Assembly: GCF_900169075.1 (NCBI RefSeq)
Contig: NZ_LT827015.1
Coordinates: forward strand, 2,062,158-2,126,157
Length of the DNA: 64,000 nt
Reading direction: 5' to 3'
DNA from: Chryseobacterium phocaeense
GTDB lineage: Bacteria > Bacteroidota > Bacteroidia > Flavobacteriales > Weeksellaceae
Every line of letters begins with the position of its first letter. The stretch's first letter is position 1. Below are positions 17,771 through 26,176 of the stretch, one piece after another. The position numbers were made by a program, and so were the translations under genes. The notes under the pieces are model-generated. The model searched no databases. It saw only the letters and a program-made list of their open reading frames with translations, and had not been told where the DNA came from.

Positions 17771-17851
17771 GGATGGTTGAGAAATATGATACATCTTCTG
17801 ACATCAATTTATAAGCCAATAGCGCCAAAAACTGAGTATTTAACGGAAAAA

Positions 17852-17893
17852 AATAGCCCTGTCAAGGTTTAAAACCTTGACAGGGCTATTTAG
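17852..17893. terminator. Long perfect hairpin between two minus-strand genes
   Basis: AATAGCCCTGTCAAGGTTT and AAACCTTGACAGGGCTATT are perfect inverted arms with almost no loop. It lies downstream of the peptidoglycan hydrolase gene (minus strand) and upstream of the Omp85-like gene, so it can end the former's transcript. The TGTCAAGGTTTAAAACCTTGACA core also looks like a mobile palindromic repeat. Confidence 0.7.
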
Positions 17894-17935
17894 TAACATC
17901 CGGCCGGCCGGATTGCAGCCACTCAGATTCATCCA

Positions 17936-19297
17936 TTACAAGGCCGAAGCAAGCAGGTAGTATTCGTAAACCAGTTCGCCGTAATATTTTCCGGCATCAT
18001 TCCGGTATCCCTGCTTAAAGCCTTTGGTGATATCGGCCGTACCTTTATTGTACGCAATGGCCACATAGATCTGTTCTGTAATGGTAAGTGTGGTTTTGCC
18101 CCGGTAGGAAGGAATCCTGTTTTGTGCCGCTTTTAATTCATTCACGGCCATTTCAATGACTTTATCAATGTTTCCCCATTCTTTATTGAGGAAAAAACCG
18201 GGGTTCGTTTTAAAGAACTGCAGGTCGTACTGAAAAATACCATAGCCATGGCAAAATTTATCAGGTTTGGTATCGTAAAGCTTTTTGTAGGCAGCTTCCC
18301 AGCGTCCTACATTTTTCAGAGCTTCCCGGGCAATCAGGAACATTTTATCCCCGTCCTGATGGGCTATCAAAGCAGCTTTATCCGTGGGAAAAGCGCTTCT
18401 GTTGGGTGCATCAAGGGTGTCTCCGGTACAGCACATCAGTAAATCGTCTACTGTAGTTTTGCCTATCATCTTACTCCAGACATAGCCGGTTTCCTGATAG
18501 GCAATGGCCATCATGAGATAGAGATCGAAAGGAGTTCCTGCCAGTTTTGCTTTTATTTTGGCTTCAAAATTTTGTTTGAACCAGAGCATGTTTTTTTCAA
18601 TGGACGTATACTGCCGCACCTGAAGGGACTTCAGAGTATCTTTGCCCAATACACCATCTACCACAAGCCCTTTTATATTCTGATAATTGGCTACGGCTTT
18701 GGCGGTTTCCTCATCATATATATCATTGATAACCCCATGATATAAATTAAGTCTGGAAAGTCTTTTTTTGGTATCCTCAACAATAGCATGCTTCATGAGT
18801 GGTGATTTGACATAAAAATTCAATGGCGGAATATGATAATCAGCAACCAGTTTTGAATTGGTTTCATAATCCACTCCATTAATCAAAAGACCATATTCCC
18901 ATGCCCTGCCATCAATGGTACTTTCGCATACTCCTTCCCTTGCGCTTTTAGCTTCTACCGTCCCGCCTTTGCCGTCACTGAATGCAATATGCCCTATTTT
19001 TATTCCTTTGTAGCCGGGTGACCGGAATACAATAGCACCATAAGTTTGAGAAGCTTCGTTAACTGTTATTTTTCTGCAGAAAGCTGCTGCATCTTTAGCC
19101 CAGTATCCTGTATAGGCTTCCAGTCCTCTTATTCCTATTTTAATTCCTGTCACCTGGTATACAATCCAGGAAATAAATTCCGCACAATCCCAGGGACCTT
19201 TGTAACCTGCATTTTCAAAAGGTACAATGGCGCCGAAAACATATTTTTCTCCAATATGTTTCCCGGCTGTTTCTAATAGTTGTTTTCCGGTATTCAT
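17936..19297 (-). CDS. Leaderless multidomain peptidoglycan hydrolase
   Basis: 453 residues. N-terminal NlpC/P60- or CHAP-like papain-fold domain: Cys in GPWDCAEFISWIVY, His in IKIGHIAFSDG. Residues about 165-220 form a PG_binding_1 domain (DTKKRLSRLNLYHGVINDIYDEETAKAV ... GVLGKDTLKSL). The C-terminal half reads like a lysozyme/transglycosylase helical domain, with a Glu in IAYQETGYVWSK and a late AYNKGTADITKG. There is no signal peptide or membrane segment, unusual for a housekeeping wall enzyme and more typical of endolysins or injected effectors. It is followed downstream only by a hairpin; upstream genes on the same strand encode a membrane protein and an amidase fragment. Confidence 0.75.
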   Translation of the reverse strand: MNTGKQLLETAGKHIGEKYVFGAIVPFENAGYKGPWDCAEFISWIVYQVTGIKIGIRGLEAYTGYWAKDAAAFCRKITVNEASQTYGAIVFRSPGYKGIKIGHIAFSDGKGGTVEAKSAREGVCESTIDGRAWEYGLLINGVDYETNSKLVADYHIPPLNFYVKSPLMKHAIVEDTKKRLSRLNLYHGVINDIYDEETAKAVANYQNIKGLVVDGVLGKDTLKSLQVRQYTSIEKNMLWFKQNFEAKIKAKLAGTPFDLYLMMAIAYQETGYVWSKMIGKTTVDDLLMCCTGDTLDAPNRSAFPTDKAALIAHQDGDKMFLIAREALKNVGRWEAAYKKLYDTKPDKFCHGYGIFQYDLQFFKTNPGFFLNKEWGNIDKVIEMAVNELKAAQNRIPSYRGKTTLTITEQIYVAIAYNKGTADITKGFKQGYRNDAGKYYGELVYEYYLLASAL

Positions 19298-19601
19298 GGT
19301 TGTTTTATAAAAAAAATTAATATTACAAAGTAATGGTACTATAATTTTGCAGGAATAAAAACCGATTATCCCGGCCTATTTTTTCTTTCAAATATCACCT
19401 GCAAGGTTTTACATTAATAACCTCTGTAAGTTGTCTGTCCCTTTTATTGAGGTTTAAACGTTACATTAACTGCTACTCTTTCGTTAATCAGGGGTAAAGC
19501 ATAAATGGAATCACACTGAATACCGTCTAAAGCAACATCACCTGAACATTAGAAATAATGCGTAAAAATTGAAAATCAATCAGCTCTGCAGCCGATCGGC
19601 T
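19298..19601. other. Intergenic, no gene seen
   Basis: About 300 bp of AT-rich DNA between two minus-strand genes. It should contain the promoter of the hydrolase gene. Nothing else recognised. Confidence 0.4.
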
Positions 19602-20624
19602 CTATTGTTCCGAAAGAATTTTTCTCTCATCTACCAGCTTTGTTGCCAGCTTTAAAAAATTGTCAGACAGACCTTTGAACTCTTCTGAAGAATTCTGTAA
19701 GCTATTTATACCATTCGTTGCTCTAAGTGCATTAGGATTTATGTTATGCTTTTTAAGCACTTCCCTTACCGCTTCCACTTCACGCTCATCTTTTGTTTCC
19801 TTACCATTCTCACCTAACTTAAAGCCTAAATATCCTGCTGCACTTGCCCCCAATAAGGTAAGCTGCCAGGTTTCAAACTCAAGAAACGGAAATATTTCTG
19901 CGATCACATTATCTCTGAATGTAAACACAAAAGCAATCCCGAAAACAAGGTTGAAAACCAGGCACTGAAACCTGTGAATACTGACGCCTCCTTCATCGGA
20001 AAGTATATCCGTAAGCCATCCTTCCGTATCTTTTATGTCCTGATGCCGAAGACGAACAGGATTAGTGTTGTCTTTCATCTGTGCCTTATTCATGGTATCT
20101 CCGAGAACAGAAACCCCAAGGCCTCCTGCCAATAAAATAACGGCGCTTGGAGTAAGTGCTACCAAAAACCCGGTGTAAATATAGAATGACAGGTAACAGG
20201 ATAAAATAATCATAGTCCACCAAAACACCTGCATTCTCGCAAAACTGTAGGGTCTTTCTGTTACCGGTTTTAAACCGTTTCCTTCAGGTGAATAACTCAA
20301 ATCCCGGCATAATGCTGTTTTCATCAGAAGGGCAATTCCTGCAATCCAGATCAATAAAAATGAGATCCAGAATGAAGCCTCAAAGCTCTTACCTTTCTTC
20401 TCATAAAGAATTTTCGGATTTTTCTTCTGGTATTCATAAGCGGTCATCAAGGTGGGGTCAGGCTGAGGTTTCTGTACCTCTTTTTTAGGAGGTGCATCCT
20501 GAGGCTTTGCAGTAGTCTGATTCGTTTGCTGATCCACAGAATCAATAACAGGAGGAATAGCTGCATACAAATCATTTGAAAAGCTTAAAAAGCTCAACAG
20601 CAATAGGGTAATAAACGTTTTCAT
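19602..20624 (-). CDS. Membrane protein with duplicated R-x-Q-x-F/W transmembrane units
   Basis: 340 residues. A signal peptide (MKTFITLLLLSFLSFSNDLYA), a Pro/Gln/Lys-rich linker, then five to six transmembrane segments. Two similar halves are visible: SFARMQVFWWTMIILSCYLS followed by a small-residue helix (LLAGGLGVSVLG), and SIHRFQCLVFNLVFGIAFVF followed by LLGASAAGYLGFK. The C-terminal tail is charged and cytoplasmic or periplasmic. I do not recognise a named family. The neighbours are wall-degrading enzymes, which suggests a link to envelope lysis or transport but proves nothing. Confidence 0.7.
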   Translation of the reverse strand: MKTFITLLLLSFLSFSNDLYAAIPPVIDSVDQQTNQTTAKPQDAPPKKEVQKPQPDPTLMTAYEYQKKNPKILYEKKGKSFEASFWISFLLIWIAGIALLMKTALCRDLSYSPEGNGLKPVTERPYSFARMQVFWWTMIILSCYLSFYIYTGFLVALTPSAVILLAGGLGVSVLGDTMNKAQMKDNTNPVRLRHQDIKDTEGWLTDILSDEGGVSIHRFQCLVFNLVFGIAFVFTFRDNVIAEIFPFLEFETWQLTLLGASAAGYLGFKLGENGKETKDEREVEAVREVLKKHNINPNALRATNGINSLQNSSEEFKGLSDNFLKLATKLVDERKILSEQ

Positions 20625-20907
20625 GGTTAGAATTTTAAGTTTAATTAGTTTTTTTCTATGATTGAGAATAAAGAATTCTTACATTTCAACTTCTTTCATC
20701 TTCCCACGTGTTTCTGCAGATATTCATTCTCAGGGATTATATCATCACAAATTTTGGAATTATATGCGGTCCTGTCAATTACCCGTTTGGGTAATATTAA
20801 TGTTGGGCATACATTACAGCCCGAAAAACTTCAGTCTTTCAGATGATTTAAGGCCACAGCCGTTATTATGATTTTTTAATCAGTTAAGATATTGCAATTT
20901 GTGATCG
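20625..20907. other. Intergenic, no gene seen
   Basis: Short plus-strand frames exist but have no protein-like features. No repeats or hairpins recognised. Confidence 0.35.
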
Positions 20908-21147
20908 TCAACCCAACGGATCGTTATTGTACCTGACTTTACTGGTAAATAATACATTGTAAGTATCCCCTATAAAAATTTCGTGATGTATTAATAGTTT
21001 CAGTTGATCAGCAAGAAAAATACTGATTTCAGGAGTGAAGCTGTTTTGAAGATCTCCCAAGGCAGAAGCCCTCTGATGTACATCGGAGCCGCCCACATAT
21101 TGCATACCACCATACCCCGGATCTATAGTAATGATTCCAGTTTTCAT
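20908..21147 (-). pseudogene. N-acetylmuramoyl-L-alanine amidase fragment (Amidase_3-like)
   Basis: 79 residues. The start GIITIDPGYGGMQYVGGSD matches the first strand of Amidase_3, where IDPGHGG carries the first zinc-ligand His; here it is Tyr. The following FTPEISIFLADQLKLLI fits the ePxltLxiAxxLxxxL helix. The protein ends after the first third of the domain, without the later Glu and His ligands. It is therefore a truncated, catalytically dead relic, or a small protein reusing the fold start. Confidence 0.55.
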
Positions 21148-21301
21148 GATATAAGTTTTCTTAAATTTAGGGAATTTAATTGAATATCGTAAAAAAATAT
21201 GTGATGTTGAAATAAATATCGTCCCGAATTTGGGACATATTTAAAATAGAATGGCCAAAGAGCAATACCGACAGATGGTCATACTCAAAATATTTTGTAT
21301 A

Positions 21302-21331
21302 AAAAAAGATCCTCAAGTGAGGATTTTTTCA
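21302..21331. terminator. Hairpin terminator
   Basis: GATCCTCA and TGAGGATT arms with flanking A-runs on the left and T6 on the right. It lies about 20 bp past the stop of the minus-strand hydrolase gene and can act in both directions. Confidence 0.75.
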
Positions 21332-21348
21332 TACTTACAGATAAGGAT

Positions 21349-22380
21349 CTATTTTTTCTTTCCAACCTTTTCAGCCAGTAAATTAATCTCTTTATTTATA
21401 ATATCAGCGTTCTTTTTTTCCGTAATGATACTACCATGATTTGCATCCATAATAATTTGTTTTCCATTAGAAGACAGCTCTTTCAGTTCTTTTTGCATAT
21501 CAAACCATAAGTGAACCTGTTTCTCAGGATCAATTCCTTGTTTTCGGTATTTTTCTTTTTGGAATTGATTATACTGTTCGGTAGCAGTAAATACCAGGAC
21601 CGGCAATGAATCTAAGTTCTTTGCTTTACCAGCCCGCATCAGGACTTTATTCGTTAATTCATTCTCTCTTAAAAACATCCGGTACACATCTCCGGAATTA
21701 AAAGTCAAAGCTCGTGAACGGCTATACAGTTCTTTGGGTAAACCGTCACCCTGATATACCGGCTTACCAAGTGTTTTATCATAAATGCCCAAAATACCAA
21801 GATCTGCAAGCAGAGATCCTACTTTTAATAATTTTGCCTGCCCGTCAGGGACCAGTTCTTTTTGAGCTAACCGCTTCCACTGTTCAGGATGGCTGGAATC
21901 TATAAAAACGATTCCTTCAACTTCGTTTGGATAAAGATCCATAAATATCCTACTATAAGGCCCTCCCATAGAATGCCCTACCAAAATGTAAGGTGGTTTT
22001 TCGCCAATTTTTTCTAATAATTCATGCAGCTGATGAGCATAAAATTCAGGGGATAAATTATCATTATTACCCGATTCGCTGAACCATTTTCCTTGCCTGT
22101 CATACCGTATAACCCTGGTATTATTTTTTAAACCTTCCGCTATCCAATGTAACATATCTGTATTACTCTGCGCACCGGCTTCAATAATAATTGTAGGTAA
22201 AGATTTCTTTTCACCCTCTACCCTTACATGAATATCGGTGCCATTAACGTTGACTAATTTACCGGGAGGAAACGGTTTTGGACTAAACAGCCGGTATCCT
22301 AAGCCTAAGAACAGTATTAATATCAGAACTGCTGCTATAAGTTTACCAACAAACTTAAATATTTTTAAAACTAATTTCAT
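21349..22380 (-). CDS. Membrane-anchored alpha/beta hydrolase
   Basis: 343 residues. One N-terminal transmembrane anchor (LIAAVLILILFLGLGYRLF) and an alpha/beta hydrolase fold. The nucleophile elbow is GHSMGGPYSR; the oxyanion strand region is PTIIIEAGAQ; Asp candidate in VFIDSSHPEQW, His in MDANHGSIIT near the C-terminus. The substrate is unknown. It has its own terminator (21302-21331) and is followed upstream by unrelated small genes, so it is probably monocistronic. Confidence 0.88.
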   Translation of the reverse strand: MKLVLKIFKFVGKLIAAVLILILFLGLGYRLFSPKPFPPGKLVNVNGTDIHVRVEGEKKSLPTIIIEAGAQSNTDMLHWIAEGLKNNTRVIRYDRQGKWFSESGNNDNLSPEFYAHQLHELLEKIGEKPPYILVGHSMGGPYSRIFMDLYPNEVEGIVFIDSSHPEQWKRLAQKELVPDGQAKLLKVGSLLADLGILGIYDKTLGKPVYQGDGLPKELYSRSRALTFNSGDVYRMFLRENELTNKVLMRAGKAKNLDSLPVLVFTATEQYNQFQKEKYRKQGIDPEKQVHLWFDMQKELKELSSNGKQIIMDANHGSIITEKKNADIINKEINLLAEKVGKKK

Positions 22381-22522
22381 AGTGACTTTTAAACTTCATA
22401 TCAGCAATGAGGGAAATTCCGAATACATAGTAACTTTTAATTCAACCCTACTCAACAGATAATCCGGCCATATTTTTAAACAGTGATTGCAGTGCTTTGA
22501 AATGAAATGGTATTAATATCTA

Positions 22523-22553
22523 AAAAAACACCCTTTAGTCAGGGTGTTTATTT
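22523..22553 (-). terminator. Terminator of the bacteriocin-like peptide gene
   Basis: On the minus strand AACACCCTG and AGGGTGTT arms surround a short ACTAA-type loop and are followed by seven T. It begins right after the stop codon at 22554. Confidence 0.75.
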
Positions 22554-22724
22554 TTATGATCCAAATGGTATGCAAGAACATACACAGTCGTAAATGCCCT
22601 GGTCCGGATCACAAACGTATATAGACTCGCATTTCAGATAGTGTTTTGCCGGGCACACCATTGGAGTACCAGATCCTTTAATTGTTTTTAAATTCTCTCT
22701 TGAAATTTTTTTGAAATTTTTCAT
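22554..22724 (-). CDS. Bacteriocin-like peptide precursor, Cys-rich
   Basis: 56 residues, ATG at 22724 and stop at 22554-22556. The leader MKNFKKISRENLKTIKGSG is the Bacteroidota bacteriocin-like type (lysine-rich, K-K-[IL]-S-R-E-x-L-K-x-I-x-G), ending in a G-S-G site. The tail has six Cys residues (VCPAKHYLKCESIYVC and YDCVCSCIPFGS). A clean terminator follows. No maturase or exporter is adjacent; the C39 exporter at 39.4 kb is the only such transporter in the window. The peptide may be exported by a shared system. Activity is unknown. Confidence 0.7.
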   Translation of the reverse strand: MKNFKKISRENLKTIKGSGTPMVCPAKHYLKCESIYVCDPDQGIYDCVCSCIPFGS

Positions 22725-23148
22725 GCTTAAATTTTAATTTTTTCAAGTCTAAATATACATAAATTCTTCATTGTGTGAAAAATAAATTGTGCACTTTATA
22801 ATTCACAAATGTTTGATTTTATTTTAAAGCATAATTTTCCTTCTATTGGGCATTTATTCGTTATTGTAAATTTTAATTAATAAAAATTTTTCGGAACTGA
22901 ATTAACAAAATTCTGAGCAGCTTACATGTACAATAGCGATGACCCTTTGAAGGTCATTTAAATCAAAATGATCGCTCTATCAGTCATGGCATGGCATTAT
23001 TTCCCCAATCACATTTATTATTAGCCTGTTCAGTGATTATGTAGGAATATACGAGGCTAATAATAATGGTGGATGGTATAATTTAGGTTACATCTTAGGA
23101 TGCGGAATGATTTTCGGGAGCGGCTCATCTGCTTCTTCAAAAAAATAA
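22725..23148 (+). pseudogene. Intergenic with possible small-gene remnant
   Basis: From about 22971 a plus-strand frame without a clear ATG reads GIISPITFIISLFSDYVGI, then YEANNNGGWYNLGYILGCGM, and ends GSGSSASSKK at the stop 23146-23148. The Gly-rich hydrophobic end resembles a small secreted or bacteriocin-like peptide. The start is missing. The section 22853-22925 is a diverged copy of 26281-26345. Confidence 0.3.
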
Positions 23149-23164
23149 TTTAAAAGCCTAACAC

Positions 23165-23422
23165 ATGGAAAACTTTAATTTTTACAACTTCCTTACTGAA
23201 AAAGGTTACGAAAAAGATACAATCCGTGATGCATCTGGAAAAACTTTCTGCACCAACTACCAGAAAGAACTTACGGAGAATATTTGGAACTCTCTGACGG
23301 TCCACAAGGACAAAACAATAACGGGTGCATCACCCAAGACTGGAATAATATTTAAACAGATTGTTCAGCCTTCTACAAAACAGGACGCAGAGGTCATTCT
23401 TTGTAGAATTGAAATAACGTAA
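23165..23422 (+). CDS. Hypothetical 85-residue protein
   Basis: No signal peptide or membrane segment. N-terminus MENFNFYNFLTEKGYEKDTI is amphipathic, and the C-terminal part changes character (ITGASPKTGIIFKQIVQPST), so a frameshift or gene end replacement cannot be excluded. It starts 16 bp after the remnant above and is convergent with the AbiC-like gene. Function unknown. Confidence 0.45.
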   Translation: MENFNFYNFLTEKGYEKDTIRDASGKTFCTNYQKELTENIWNSLTVHKDKTITGASPKTGIIFKQIVQPSTKQDAEVILCRIEIT

Positions 23423-23443
23423 TATTTTTAATCAACGTTACAA

Positions 23444-24307
23444 TTATCGTGAATACAGATTTGTGGTCTCATTTGCTAATTGGTGCGAAATTGAATCGTT
23501 TATGATTAGGCTATCATCAATATCAACAAACAAATCGTATTGAATTGCTAAGGTCAAGAAATCGTCAACTTCCTTTGTCTGAAATGACTTATAAAGAAAA
23601 ATGACCTTTTCAGATTTTGAAAGCATTGAACTGATTATGGAAACGTAAAATCTTTTGTCAATATTATCTGTAGAATGAATTAACTTTAGTATGTGGAAAA
23701 AGGAATTAAAATAATGATAGATATAATTTTTGTATCTAAAATCTATTCTGTTAAATTCATGCATAATTTCTTCAAATTGAAGTACATCCTTATATCTATG
23801 TCGGTCTAATAGCTCCCTTCTTTCTTTTAAGCTATCCGAATGGGCCTTGTTAGAGCAATATGCATGAAATTGTCTAAGCACAAAATCTATGGCCTCTCGC
23901 CCTTCATATATTAAGCCACTTTCATTAATTTTTGTTTGGTTCGTTATATTTTGGAATAATGTTATCATTTGAAAGTATGTATTTTCAAATTGCTGTTTAC
24001 TCAAAGTACTATTTTGAGTAATAAACTCTTCTCTAGTTAGCTGCATTTCTTCACGTGTAAGTTTTAGCTCGTTTCGTTGCATTTTAAGCTCTTCCCTTTG
24101 CATTAAAATAGTTAGGATAATTCCGGCTAATGCAAAACCCGAAAACAAAGCGTTCACTGCCCCAAAAGAATCACCTATTAGATTGCCGTTTTCTACTATA
24201 AAGCCTAAAACAAGCAAAGAAATTATCCATATAACAATGATTATAATCCCGACATTTTTTGCCAATTTTATTAAATCTAATTCTTTGTCTTCCTGACCGT
24301 GATTCAT
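23444..24307 (-). CDS. Putative phage abortive-infection protein (putAbiC-like)
   Basis: 287 residues. Two N-terminal membrane segments (GIIIIVIWIISLLVLGFIV and ALFSGFALAGIILTILM) flank GDSFGAVNALFSG, a hallmark of the putAbiC family. A coiled-coil of repeated QREELKMQRNELKLTREEMQ follows, then a soluble helical domain containing FENTYFQMITLFQNI and DFRYKNYIYHYFNSFFHIL. Family members are annotated as membrane-bound abortive infection proteins from lactococcal AbiC; the mechanism is not established here. It is a lone gene in the accessory patch, which fits a transferable defence gene. Confidence 0.75.
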   Translation of the reverse strand: MNHGQEDKELDLIKLAKNVGIIIIVIWIISLLVLGFIVENGNLIGDSFGAVNALFSGFALAGIILTILMQREELKMQRNELKLTREEMQLTREEFITQNSTLSKQQFENTYFQMITLFQNITNQTKINESGLIYEGREAIDFVLRQFHAYCSNKAHSDSLKERRELLDRHRYKDVLQFEEIMHEFNRIDFRYKNYIYHYFNSFFHILKLIHSTDNIDKRFYVSIISSMLSKSEKVIFLYKSFQTKEVDDFLTLAIQYDLFVDIDDSLIINDSISHQLANETTNLYSR

Positions 24308-24375
24308 AATTATTACGTTTTGGCAAATATATTAAACTATTTCCTAGTTGAAGGAAAAGAGTTAGCACTTAAGAA

Positions 24376-24409
24376 ATAATAAAGCCCCAATTAAGGGGCT
24401 TTATTATGA
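24376..24409. terminator. Bidirectional hairpin terminator
   Basis: AATAAAGCCCC and GGGGCTTTATT arms with an AATTAA loop, flanked by A/T runs. It overlaps the stop of the 81-residue minus-strand gene and lies upstream of the AbiC-like gene. Confidence 0.8.
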
Positions 24410-24649
24410 TAGTTTTTTAAAAATATTCTGCGCAATATTAATTTTATCTTCTGGGATTCCAGTGCTTTTCAATTTTGCATTATTGTTTTGCATATCTATT
24501 TCTACATGTAAATGCAGACCTTTTAAATCTTCGATATCTAAGATTTTCCATATTCTTTGCTTTATTTCTCCTTCTGCTCTTTCCCAAGCTGCTTTTTCAA
24601 AATCATTTTCATATGGCTTTGGGTTGATAATAGTAAATTCTATATACAT
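24404..24649 (-). CDS. Hypothetical 81-residue protein
   Basis: The preferred ATG is at 24649 (MYIEFTIINPKPYENDFEKA); a longer frame to 24703 has no support. Acidic, soluble, with an alpha/beta feel (LKGLHLHVEIDMQNNNAKL). No family recognised. It ends inside a terminator hairpin, and the neighbour at 24744 on the same strand is 94 bp upstream. Confidence 0.55.
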   Translation of the reverse strand: MYIEFTIINPKPYENDFEKAAWERAEGEIKQRIWKILDIEDLKGLHLHVEIDMQNNNAKLKSTGIPEDKINIAQNIFKKLS

Positions 24650-24743
24650 AATTATTAATTTTTGATTCTCACATATATAACATAAAGCATTCTTAAAAAC
24701 CACAACACCACTTAGTGCTCCAAAATATCAGTACTTTAATTGT

Positions 24744-25046
24744 TTAGTACAATAAACCCTCTACTTCTTTATCGTAATACATTAAAAAGTTATCGTATAT
24801 TTCTTGAAAATCTATATTTGAAAAAAAACCTTCTATTGTTTCATCGTAGGTTCCATCTTGAAGTGTTAAAAAAATCTTCTCTAAATCAGAATTAAGCATT
24901 TTGCGGAATGATTTAGACATTTCTTTAATTTTATCTTTATCTGTTCCAATTTTAATGTTAAGATTTACTCTTTTGATGTATTCTTGTGTTTCTAAATACC
25001 CTTTTAATGTTAACTCTTGGAAAATCAAAATAGGTTCATTATTCAT
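24744..25046 (-). CDS. Hypothetical 100-residue acidic protein
   Basis: Starts MNNEPILIFQELTLKGYLET. Soluble, helix-rich and acidic at the end (FSNIDFQEIYDNFLMYYDKE). The size and lack of signals would suit an antitoxin or immunity protein, but there is no toxin partner in view. Function unknown. Confidence 0.55.
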   Translation of the reverse strand: MNNEPILIFQELTLKGYLETQEYIKRVNLNIKIGTDKDKIKEMSKSFRKMLNSDLEKIFLTLQDGTYDETIEGFFSNIDFQEIYDNFLMYYDKEVEGLLY

Positions 25047-25129
25047 AATATAAGTTTTTTTTCAAATATAGGAAAAGTACGACTTCTAAGTATGATGATT
25101 GATAATTAATTTCTTCCAAGAAATAAGAC

Positions 25130-25346
25130 TTACTTTTTCAAATCTACACTTGCATCTTTCTTAATTTCAAAATTGACTTCCTCTTGCACCTTATCCACGT
25201 CCTTGATCCAAGCTTTCTTCACTGTCTATCAACTTAGACTAACATATTTAAGGAAACTTCCCCACTTTGTAAGCTCCGGATCCAGGCAGACTTTCTCTCT
25301 CCAGAAATCGTAATTTTCTTTTTGATATTGCTCATCGTTTTCCCGG
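25130..25346 (-). pseudogene. Gene remnants, two short frames
   Basis: Minus-strand frames read VRENDEQYQKENYDFWREKV with CLDPELTKWGSFLKYVSL, then, after a stop, VKKAWIKDVDKVQEEVNFEI to a stop at 25131. Both look protein-like but are broken. The end region (25111-25139) is repeated at 26241-26269. They may be pieces of the same locus as the 81-codon frame just upstream. Confidence 0.4.
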
Positions 25347-25347
25347 A

Positions 25348-25593
25348 CTATAGGTTCTTTAGGTAAATAAGGAGATTGGCAAAGCCATCAGATAAACCCG
25401 GATATTCTATGCTGTCTATTTCTTTGTACAGTCTTTCAATACGGAAGGATAGTTTTTGGTATAGATGTGAAGTGTAGTTGTCATTGTAGAAGTGATAGCA
25501 GTAATGCCGGAGATCCTCAATTTCTTCACCAAATATTACATCTTCACAGTAACCCATAAACAAGGGTGTTAGAGCTATAAAGTGTAGCTCCAT
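25348..25593 (-). CDS. Hypothetical 81-residue protein, possibly a fragment
   Basis: Starts MELHFIALTPLFMGYCEDVI. The reading frame continues upstream of this ATG for about 15 sense codons (ISKYDPLTHE), suggesting a lost N-terminus. At the 3' end a different frame continues protein-like (PKEPIVRENDEQY), which suggests a frameshift. Probably the surviving middle of a larger gene. Family unknown. Confidence 0.45.
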   Translation of the reverse strand: MELHFIALTPLFMGYCEDVIFGEEIEDLRHYCYHFYNDNYTSHLYQKLSFRIERLYKEIDSIEYPGLSDGFANLLIYLKNL

Positions 25594-25645
25594 TTCATGG
25601 GTAAGAGGATCGTATTTCGATATACTCAGAGGCAGTCATGCAAAA

Positions 25646-26176
25646 TTAATTTTCACGCTTTTCAACTTCTGTTAAAATTCTACTTTTTATATGTTTGAGA
25701 TGCTCATAGTTTAAATTCCTACCACAGCTACAGATGAAGTCCCCGTATCCATATTTAGACATCATAATAGGCGATGGATTACAGTTAGAACAGTACGGTG
25801 TTAACTTATCAAAAATGTACTCTTCATCTAAAACCGACAATTTGAACTTAATCAAAAATCTATCTCCCGTATCAAAGTTGGCTTCATGATATTTTGGAAA
25901 AACTTTGATCGCTTTGAGCATTTTTCTTTCTTGCTTTGAATTTTTAGATGCAAATGACTTATAGATTCTGGATATCAAATATGCTATTCCAAAACATATT
26001 ATAATTTGCCACAAAGATAGTTGTCTACTGAAAAAATTGATAAAGCTGTTCGTATTGTCAGAAAACCAGTTTGTCAATGATTTAATGTTCTCATCTATCT
26101 TTAAATATGCTGCAAGTATTATAAGAAATGTCGCAAAAAAATAAGGCTTAAAAACCTCATCTAAAAATTTTTTCAT
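25646..26176 (-). CDS. Membrane protein with zinc-ribbon-like tail
   Basis: 176 residues. Two N-terminal hydrophobic segments (PYFFATFLIILAAYLKI and LSLWQIIICFGIAYLIS), then a soluble part with CSNCNPSPIMMSKYGYGDFICSCG, a C-x2-C ... C-x-C cluster that may bind zinc. No family recognised. Part of the small-gene patch beside tRNA-Arg. Confidence 0.6.
   Translation of the reverse strand: MKKFLDEVFKPYFFATFLIILAAYLKIDENIKSLTNWFSDNTNSFINFFSRQLSLWQIIICFGIAYLISRIYKSFASKNSKQERKMLKAIKVFPKYHEANFDTGDRFLIKFKLSVLDEEYIFDKLTPYCSNCNPSPIMMSKYGYGDFICSCGRNLNYEHLKHIKSRILTEVEKREN

Noticed and set aside
17900..17912. CGGCCGGCCGG as a functional site
   Set aside because: Self-complementary GC word without copies or context; probably chance.
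20658..20871. Two overlapping plus-strand ORFs of 62 and 69 codons
   Set aside because: Different frames of the same AT-rich spacer, no signal peptide or conserved texture.
21222..21240. GTCCC-GAATTT-GGGAC palindrome as an operator
   Set aside because: Single short copy, not near a clear promoter, and inner positions do not pair.
19602..22380. Prophage
   Set aside because: Only wall-hydrolase-like and membrane proteins; no integrase, capsid, tail or terminase genes.
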